From an uncultured Clostridia bacterium (GTDB lineage Bacteria > Bacillota > Clostridia > Christensenellales > Pumilibacteraceae), in assembly GCA_900553555.1 (NCBI GenBank), contig USEG01000006.1:1-17369 (forward strand): DNA of 17,369 nt, written 5' to 3'. A program made the translations under genes and the position numbers. The first letter of the stretch is position 1. The number at the start of each line of letters is the position of its first letter. Below the pieces are notes generated by a model. That model ran no database searches and was not told the origin of the DNA. It saw nothing but the letters and a program-made list of their open reading frames with translations. Below are positions 7,053-12,373 of the stretch, piece by piece.

Positions 7053-7081
7053 TTGACAGCCCACAAAATATATGGTATACT
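7053..7081 (+). promoter_or_regulatory. nrdD promoter
   Basis: TTGACA (7053-7058), 17 bases, TATACT (7076-7081). It gives nrdD its own transcription start, between two NrdR-like boxes. Confidence 0.83.
7063..7078. promoter_or_regulatory. NrdR-like box 2, overlapping the nrdD -10
   Basis: ACAAAATATATGGTAT matches the same box at 13 of 16 positions and covers the spacer and part of the -10. The two boxes are 35 bases apart start to start, slightly more than the roughly three helical turns usual for NrdR pairs. Confidence 0.65.
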
Positions 7082-7118
7082 AAACGAGCAAAACAAAAAA
7101 GAGAAGCGGAGGAAAAAT

Positions 7119-9545
7119 ATGTATACTGTAATAAAAAGAGACGGCAGCGAAGTAAAGTTCGATCTCGAAAAGATTAAAAACGCCATAACGAAAGCGTTTG
7201 ACGCTTGTTCGAAACAATATCATCCCGACGTAATAGACTTTTTGGTCCTCAAAGTTACGTCCGAATTCGAACCCAAAATAAAGGACGAAAAAATTTCCGT
7301 CGAGGCCATTCAGGACTGCGTGGAATCGGTGCTGATAAAGGCGGGTTATGACGACGTTGCAAAAGCGTACATTCTGTACAGAAAACAGCATGAAAAAATA
7401 AGAAACATCAGCAACACGATGCTCGACTATAAGGAAATAGTCGACAACTATCTTAAAATCAACGACTGGCGCGTCAAGGAAAACTCCACCGTCACCTATT
7501 CGGTGGGCGGCCTTATTCTCAGCAACTCCGGCGCCATTACCGCCAACTACTGGCTTAGCGAAGTGTACGACGAAGAGATAGGCAACGCGCACAGAAACGC
7601 CGACATGCACATTCACGACTTGTCCATGCTCACCGGATACTGCGCCGGCTGGTCGTTAAAGCAGCTCATTCAGGAAGGCTTGGGCGGCGTAAGCGGAAAA
7701 ATCACCTCTTCGCCGGCAAAGCACCTGGCAACGCTGTGCAATCAGATGGTCAATTTCTTGGGCATCATGCAAAACGAATGGGCGGGCGCGCAGGCGTTCT
7801 CGTCGTTCGACACCTATCTCGCTCCCTTCGTAAGAGAGGACAATCTCAATTACGAACAGGTCAAAAAGTGCATCGAATCGTTTATTTTCGGCGTCAACAC
7901 TCCCAGCCGCTGGGGCACGCAGGCTCCGTTCTCCAATATTACTCTTGACTGGACGGTGCCCAACGATCTTGCCGAGCTCAACTGCATAGTCGGCGGAAAG
8001 GAGATGCCTTATAAATATAAGGACTGCCAGAAGGAAATGGATATGGTAAACAAGGCGTTTATCGAGATAATGATAGACGGCGACGCTCACGGAAGAGGAT
8101 TCCAGTACCCCATCCCGACATATTCCATCACCAAGACCTTCGACTGGTCCGACACCGAAAACAACCGTCTGCTGTTTGAAATGACTTCCAAGTACGGCAC
8201 CCCGTATTTTTCCAACTACATCAACAGCGATATGGAACCCAGCGACGTCCGCAGCATGTGCTGCCGTCTGCGCCTGGATCTGCGCGAACTGCGCAAAAAG
8301 TCCGGCGGTTTCTTCGGCAGCGGCGAAAGCACCGGTTCGGTGGGCGTTGTTACCATCAATATGCCGCGTATAGCATATCTTGCCACCGACGAAAAAGATT
8401 TTTACAAGCGTCTTGACAAGATGATGGACATTGCAGCGCGTTCGCTTAAAGTAAAGCGTACCGTCATCACCAAGCTGCTGGAAAACGGCTTGTATCCTTA
8501 CACCAAGCGTTATCTCGGCACGTTCGACAACCACTTCTCCACAATAGGTCTGGTGGGCATGAACGAAGCCTGCCTTAACGCTAAGTGGCTGCGTAAAGAC
8601 CTCACGCACAAGGAGGCTCAGGACTTTACCGTAGACGTACTCAATCACATGAGAACGAGACTTTCGGACTATCAGGAGCAGTACGGCGATCTTTACAACC
8701 TCGAGGCTACTCCCGCCGAATCTACCGCATACCGTCTTGCGCGTCATGACGTAAAGCGTTTCCCGGACATCATCACGGCGGCGAAAAACCCCGGAGACAC
8801 CCCCTATTATACCAACAGTTCGCATTTGCCGGTGGGTTATACCGAAGACGTATTCTCGGCGCTGGACATTCAGGACAGACTGCAAACGCTTTACACTTCC
8901 GGCACCGTGTTCCATGCCTTCCTGGGCGAACGTATGCCCGACTGGAAGTCCGCGGCCAATCTCGTCCGCAAGATAGCCGAAAACTATTCGCTGCCTTACT
9001 ACACGATCTCCCCGACGTATTCGGTGTGCAAAAACCACGGATACATCGCCGGCGAACATTTCAAGTGCCCGCAGTGCGGCGAGAACACCGAAGTTTACAG
9101 CCGTATAACCGGTTACTATCGTCCGGTTCAGAACTGGAACGACGGTAAGCGCGCGGAATTTAAAGAGCGCAAAGTGTACGACATCGCACACTCTCAATAT
9201 CACGGCAAACAAGTGGAAGAGTTCGTTTGCGACGACCAAGCTAGAAGCGACGTCAAGATGATGCAAAAAGACGAGCCTCAAAAAGAGTGCGCTTGCTGCC
9301 AAAAGGGCGATGACGAAGGTCTTTTGATATTCACCACAAAGACTTGCCCCAACTGCAAAATGGCAAAAGCGATGCTCGACAAAGCAGGCATCTCCTACAC
9401 CGTCATCGACGCGGAGGACAACAAAGATCAAACTCTTGCCTTCGGCGTCAAAAAAGCTCCGACGCTCCTCGTCCCCAACGGAAACGGATACGACGTGTAC
9501 GACAACGCAAGCAAAATCAAAGGCTATATCGAGTCGAGAAAATAA
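7119..9545 (+). CDS. nrdD: Anaerobic (class III) ribonucleotide reductase with fused glutaredoxin-like domain
   Basis: It reduces ribonucleoside triphosphates to deoxy forms without oxygen. The order in the 808 residues is: an ATP-cone (about 1-93) for allosteric control; the ten-stranded barrel with the C381-C382 pair (SMCCRL), one of which is the likely active-site thiol; a zinc site C637-x2-H640 / C650-x2-C653; and the glycyl-radical motif RITGYY with Gly665. A linker with C724, C726 and C727 then leads to a thioredoxin-fold tail (about 732-808) with a CPNC redox pair (C743, C746) and APTL, the cis-Pro element. The tail suggests electrons come from a thiol-redox chain rather than formate, as known for NrdD subtypes that use thioredoxin or NrdH. 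GGAGG before ATG 7119 sets the start. Gln codons switch from CAG to CAA near 9130-9196. Confidence 0.94.
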   Translation: MYTVIKRDGSEVKFDLEKIKNAITKAFDACSKQYHPDVIDFLVLKVTSEFEPKIKDEKISVEAIQDCVESVLIKAGYDDVAKAYILYRKQHEKIRNISNTMLDYKEIVDNYLKINDWRVKENSTVTYSVGGLILSNSGAITANYWLSEVYDEEIGNAHRNADMHIHDLSMLTGYCAGWSLKQLIQEGLGGVSGKITSSPAKHLATLCNQMVNFLGIMQNEWAGAQAFSSFDTYLAPFVREDNLNYEQVKKCIESFIFGVNTPSRWGTQAPFSNITLDWTVPNDLAELNCIVGGKEMPYKYKDCQKEMDMVNKAFIEIMIDGDAHGRGFQYPIPTYSITKTFDWSDTENNRLLFEMTSKYGTPYFSNYINSDMEPSDVRSMCCRLRLDLRELRKKSGGFFGSGESTGSVGVVTINMPRIAYLATDEKDFYKRLDKMMDIAARSLKVKRTVITKLLENGLYPYTKRYLGTFDNHFSTIGLVGMNEACLNAKWLRKDLTHKEAQDFTVDVLNHMRTRLSDYQEQYGDLYNLEATPAESTAYRLARHDVKRFPDIITAAKNPGDTPYYTNSSHLPVGYTEDVFSALDIQDRLQTLYTSGTVFHAFLGERMPDWKSAANLVRKIAENYSLPYYTISPTYSVCKNHGYIAGEHFKCPQCGENTEVYSRITGYYRPVQNWNDGKRAEFKERKVYDIAHSQYHGKQVEEFVCDDQARSDVKMMQKDEPQKECACCQKGDDEGLLIFTTKTCPNCKMAKAMLDKAGISYTVIDAEDNKDQTLAFGVKKAPTLLVPNGNGYDVYDNASKIKGYIESRK

Positions 9546-9559
9546 TTTAAACCAACGCG

Positions 9560-9591
9560 GCGGTATGGCAAAAGCCATACCGCATTTCTTT
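9560..9591 (+). terminator. Terminator or attenuator between nrdD and the reductase gene
   Basis: GCGGTATGGC / GCCATACCGC, a perfect 10-bp stem with an AAAA loop (9560-9583), then ATTTCTTTT. It would end or reduce transcription 20 bases before the next gene. Confidence 0.8.
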
Positions 9592-9610
9592 TAATCGAAA
9601 GAGGTAACCA

Positions 9611-10534
9611 ATGGATAGATACGACATAATCGTTGTGGGCGCAGGCCCTGCCGGAATGACCGCTGCACTCAATTGTTTGAGAGCGGGCAAAAGCGTGCTG
9701 GTGCTCGAAAGCGACAGTTTCGGCGGACAAATATCCTTCTCGCCCAGAGTGGAAAACTTCCCGTCCTATCAAAAAATTTCAGGGGCGGAATTGATGGACA
9801 AACTCTATGAACAAATCTCGGAATGGGGCGCGCAAATCGAGCTTGAAAAAGCACAATCGATAGTTAAAACTCCCTTCGGATTTGAATTAACCACCGATTA
9901 CAACACATACGAGTGCAAATCCGTGATTTTGGCAACGGGTGTAAAACCCCGCAAAATCGGCATTGAGCGCGAGGACGAATTGGTTGGCAGCGGCGTAAGT
10001 TACTGCGCTCTTTGCGACGGCGCATTCTATTCGGGCGAAGACGTCTGCGTCATAGGCGACGCAAACACGGCACTTCAATATGCGCTAGTTTTGAGCGGCT
10101 ATTGCAAGAGCGTACACATCTGCACTTTGTTTGACAAATTCTTCGGCGACAAAGCGCTTTTGGATCTCGTGCTTGCTCGTCCCAACGTAAGATACACGCA
10201 CAATCTCGCTCTCAAAGAGTTTATCGGCGAGGACGAACTTTCCGCTCTCCGCTTTGAAAACACGCAAACCCATGAAAACGTGATCGTGGACGCAAAATGC
10301 GCTTTCATTTGCATCGGACAAGTGCCGAACAACACCGCATTTGCAAATCTCGTCGAGCTTGACAAGGCAGGCTATATCGTTGCGGACGAAAACTGCACGA
10401 CCTCTTGCGAAGGCATCTTTGTCGCAGGCGACTGCCGCACGAAGAAAATACGCCAACTCGTTACGGCGGCTTCCGACGGTTCGATTGCGGCTTTCAACGC
10501 ATGCGCCTACGCGGACAAAGTGTCCAACCGCTAA
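9611..10534 (+). CDS. Thioredoxin-reductase-like flavoprotein with atypical pyridine-nucleotide site
   Basis: The 307-residue low-molecular-weight disulfide oxidoreductase has the FAD motif GAGPAG (10-15), the redox pair C132-AL-C135 followed by D, and the C-terminal FAD motif GIFVAGDCR. The second Rossmann segment is unusual. The typical GGGNSA/GGGDSA is GDANTA (149-154), and the HRRxxxR motif that reads the NADPH 2'-phosphate is replaced by TLFDKFF (172-178). NADPH is therefore an unlikely donor; NADH, ferredoxin (as in clostridial ferredoxin-dependent flavin thioredoxin reductases) or another donor is possible. Its place 65 bases after nrdD suggests that it reduces the NrdD redoxin tail. 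AGAGGT precedes the ATG. Confidence 0.88.
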   Translation: MDRYDIIVVGAGPAGMTAALNCLRAGKSVLVLESDSFGGQISFSPRVENFPSYQKISGAELMDKLYEQISEWGAQIELEKAQSIVKTPFGFELTTDYNTYECKSVILATGVKPRKIGIEREDELVGSGVSYCALCDGAFYSGEDVCVIGDANTALQYALVLSGYCKSVHICTLFDKFFGDKALLDLVLARPNVRYTHNLALKEFIGEDELSALRFENTQTHENVIVDAKCAFICIGQVPNNTAFANLVELDKAGYIVADENCTTSCEGIFVAGDCRTKKIRQLVTAASDGSIAAFNACAYADKVSNR

Positions 10535-10541
10535 GCACTCG

Positions 10542-10570
10542 GGCGCGGAAAATTCCGCGCCTTTCTTTTC
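10542..10570 (+). terminator. Terminator after the reductase gene
   Basis: GGCGCGGA / TCCGCGCC with an AAAT loop (10542-10561), then TTTCTTTTC. Its design and tail closely resemble the hairpin at 9560. It ends only 7 bases before the next start codon. Confidence 0.82.
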
Positions 10571-10577
10571 TCAAACT

Positions 10578-11240
10578 ATGACGATATTTATTGACGTAGA
10601 CAACACGATTTTGGATTTTGACAAGTGCGCAAACCAAAGCATAACCGAGGCTTGCGACTTTTTCGGTATCCCGAAAGCGCAAGAACTCTGCAAAATATTT
10701 CATCCCTACAACCTTTCTTTGTGGCAACAGCTCGAAAGAAAAGAACTGACTCTCGACGAGCTTTTGGAAAAGAGATTCAACACCCTTTTCGATATGCTGG
10801 GCATACGTGCCGACGGACACGCTTTTGAAGATTATTTCCACAAAGGGCTGGCTTCGGCGGCAGTTGCCGTTGACGGCGCAAAAGATTTGCTGGAATATCT
10901 TTCAAGCAAATACGACTTATACGTCGCAAGCAACGCACCTCTTTCACAACAAAAAAATCGACTCGCAAAAGCCGATTTCGACCGGTATATAAAAGGATAT
11001 TTCGTGTCTGCGGAAATAGGACACTTAAAACCCGAAAAAGAGTTTTTCGACGCTTGCTTCAAAGTCGTAAAAGACAAACCGCAAGACGTCTGCATGATAG
11101 GCGATTCGATAACCGCAGACATAAACGGCGCGCGCAATTACGGCATGAAAACAATATGGTTTGACAAATACCAAACCGGCAAAAGCGCGGATTGCGACTT
11201 TTGCGTCACGTCGCTTGCGCAAATCAAAGATATTTTGTAA
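10578..11240 (+). CDS. HAD-family phosphatase, YjjG-like (nucleotide 5'-phosphatase)
   Basis: This is a 220-residue haloacid-dehalogenase hydrolase. All four motifs are present: DVDNT (6-10) with the nucleophile Asp6 and acid Asp8, Ser118 in VASNA, Lys151 in HLKPE, and GDSITAD (175-181) for magnesium. The insert after motif I forms a helical C1 cap. The pattern FIDVDNTILDFDK and the overall length resemble YjjG/YfnB pyrimidine nucleotidases, which strip phosphate from non-canonical nucleotides; the substrate here is inferred. The ATG at 10578 begins the conserved first strand, but no Shine-Dalgarno site is visible: the T-run of the preceding terminator occupies that place. How it is expressed is unclear. 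Confidence 0.86.
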   Translation: MTIFIDVDNTILDFDKCANQSITEACDFFGIPKAQELCKIFHPYNLSLWQQLERKELTLDELLEKRFNTLFDMLGIRADGHAFEDYFHKGLASAAVAVDGAKDLLEYLSSKYDLYVASNAPLSQQKNRLAKADFDRYIKGYFVSAEIGHLKPEKEFFDACFKVVKDKPQDVCMIGDSITADINGARNYGMKTIWFDKYQTGKSADCDFCVTSLAQIKDIL

Positions 11241-11277
11241 TCTTCGGCGCAAACCTACCAAAGTTTTTCAAAAATAC

Positions 11278-11305
11278 AAAAAGACCGCGGATGCGGTCTT
11301 TTTTT
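11278..11305. terminator. Terminator between convergent genes
   Basis: An 11-bp stem, AAAAAGACCGC / GCGGTCTTTTT, with loop GGAT and a continuing T-run to 11305. A-rich on the other side, it can serve both the HAD gene (+) and the small gene (-), whose stop codon overlaps its end. Confidence 0.85.
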
Positions 11306-11462
11306 ACATTTGGCTGTCCACCAACGAAAGCAAAACTTTTCGTCCGTCCTCGAGGTTTATATAGAACATATATCCCATTTCTTTGTCGAGATATTCAACG
11401 TCTTTCACTTCGTCGATTTCCATTGATACCAATTCTCCGATTTTTGTCAACAGTTCTTCCAT
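11304..11462 (-). CDS. Small hypothetical protein, 52 residues
   Basis: Reads on the complementary strand. It is acidic (MEELLTKIGELVSMEIDEVKD at the start, then KEMGYMFYINLEDGRKVLLSLVD), with no signal peptide, membrane segment or cysteines. The strand pattern of the second half (YMFYINLEDGRKVLLSL) looks like a genuine beta hairpin. AGGAG sits seven bases before the ATG at 11462, and a TTGTTT-17-TATAAT promoter lies upstream, so it is very likely a real gene despite its size. A longer start at 11489 is less likely because that site has no ribosome binding sequence. The function is unknown; it is divergent from the double-HTH regulator and may be its target. Confidence 0.7.
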   Translation of the reverse strand: MEELLTKIGELVSMEIDEVKDVEYLDKEMGYMFYINLEDGRKVLLSLVDSQM

Positions 11463-11489
11463 GGCGTTTCTCCTATGATTGATAAGCAC

Positions 11490-11518
11490 ATTATATGACC
11501 CCTTTTGGACAAAAACAA
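11490..11518 (-). promoter_or_regulatory. Promoter of the small minus-strand gene
   Basis: On the minus strand, TTGTTT (11513-11518), a 17-base spacer and TATAAT (11490-11495). The heptamer GGACAAA occurs on the + strand at 11507-11513 and again at 11527-11533, 20 bases apart, the first copy inside this promoter. Confidence 0.7.
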
Positions 11519-11600
11519 GCCTTTGGGGACAAATAGGGGCATACTATTTTTGTAGAATTATGTAGGAGATTGTCGCATTATATCGGAAATTGACAATAAA

Positions 11601-12035
11601 TTGACAGACGGCTTTGCGGAACGACTTTGCGACCTTATGCAAGAAAACAAGACTTGCGCCGACGCTCTCGCGCAAGAATTGAACCTCAGTTCGTCCGCAA
11701 TTTACAAATGGTTGAGAAAGGCTTCCCTTCCCGAATTTGAAAACGCAATCGCGCTTGCGGACTTTTTCGATTGCTCGCTTGACTACCTTTTCGCATTGGA
11801 TGAAATCGACGCACAATATACGCCGCATCATCCCGCATTGCCGTTTTGCGAGCAGTTTTCAAACGTCCTCACCGAAAAGAAAATGTCCGAATATCGCCTT
11901 GTCAAGCTCACCGGCATATCCCGAAGCAAAATAGCTTCCTGGCGAAAAGGCAAAAGTCTGCCCGGCATACATAGCCTCATCACCGTCGCGGACGTTTTGG
12001 ATTTGACGCTTGACGGACTGGTTGGAAGGTATTGA
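11601..12035 (+). CDS. Regulator with two XRE-type helix-turn-helix domains
   Basis: The 144-residue protein is almost entirely two Cro/CI-like DNA-binding domains. The first spans about 3-64 (LAQELNLSSSAIYKWLRKASLPEF... SLDYLFAL) and the second about 83-144 (LVKLTGISRSKIASWRKGKSLPGI... TLDGLVGRY). A short linker (EIDAQYTPHHPAL) joins them. There is no separate sensor domain, so two half-sites may be read by one chain. The TTG at 11601 has no ribosome binding site. AGGAG at 11564-11568 would instead fit an in-frame ATT at 11577, adding eight residues (IISEIDNK). The divergent small gene and the permease operon downstream are possible targets. Confidence 0.82.
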   Translation: MTDGFAERLCDLMQENKTCADALAQELNLSSSAIYKWLRKASLPEFENAIALADFFDCSLDYLFALDEIDAQYTPHHPALPFCEQFSNVLTEKKMSEYRLVKLTGISRSKIASWRKGKSLPGIHSLITVADVLDLTLDGLVGRY

Positions 12036-12095
12036 TTGCTCAAACGGCATTGCGGTGGTATCAATCGCCACAATCTGTCTTTTCTTTCTTTTTCA

Positions 12096-12122
12096 CGTCA
12101 TCCTGAGCTTGCCGAAGGATCT
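12096..12122. repeat. Interspersed palindromic repeat remnant A
   Basis: CGTCATCCTGAGCTTGCCGA followed by AGGATCT. ATCCT (12100-12104) pairs with AGGAT (12116-12120). The wording matches a short palindromic repeat seen scattered in many bacterial genomes and metagenomes; recognised from memory, not by search. Confidence 0.6.
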
Positions 12123-12145
12123 AGGCGTACCGCATATCCCCCCCC

Positions 12146-12180
12146 TGTCATTGCGAGCGAAAGCGTGGCAATCTCCGGGG
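12146..12180. repeat. Interspersed palindromic repeat remnant B
   Basis: TGTCATTGCGAGCGAAAGCG followed by TGGCAATCTCCGGGG. ATTGC (12150-12154) pairs with GCAAT (12168-12172). It is the common GTCATTGCGAG...GCAATCTC type of dispersed repeat, in the same orientation as remnant A. Confidence 0.62.
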
Positions 12181-12187
12181 ACGGAAA

Positions 12188-12230
12188 CGAGAACATTTTC
12201 GGCGATTGACAAACACCGCATTTGTTCTCG
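12188..12230. repeat. Perfect 8-bp inverted repeat upstream of the permease operon
   Basis: CGAGAACA (12188-12195) and TGTTCTCG (12223-12230) are separated by 27 bases that include TTGACA. It could be a looped operator or a weak long hairpin. Confidence 0.45.
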
Positions 12231-12373
12231 CAATCTCTACCGCGCAGAGAATTTGTGCTATCGGTTCAGGCAAAGAAAAAAATCCCGCCGCAGTTCCGCC
12301 AAATTATCTGCTTGGTGGTGTACTGCGCGCGGTTGCGGATAAAAAGATAAGAAAAGCAAAAATAGGATAACAA

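Larger units (their letters stand above)
12036..12373. other. 338-base non-coding gap with degenerate repeats
   Basis: No credible gene is seen. The open frame that crosses it encodes peptides such as VILSLPKDL and SLRAKAW, which are familiar translations of dispersed palindromic repeats rather than protein. The gap holds two repeat remnants (12096-12122 and 12146-12180), an inverted repeat (12188-12230) and A-rich leader up to the AGGATAAC site before the permease. No convincing promoter was found; TTGACA at 12206-12211 has only a poor -10. Confidence 0.7.

Noticed and set aside
7656..9578. Minus-strand frame of 640 residues opposite nrdD
   Set aside because: It is a codon-bias shadow of nrdD with no recognisable domain.
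12010..12342. 110-residue frame across the regulator-permease gap
   Set aside because: It reads through dispersed palindromic repeats (VILSLPKDL, SLRAKAW) and has no ribosome binding site.
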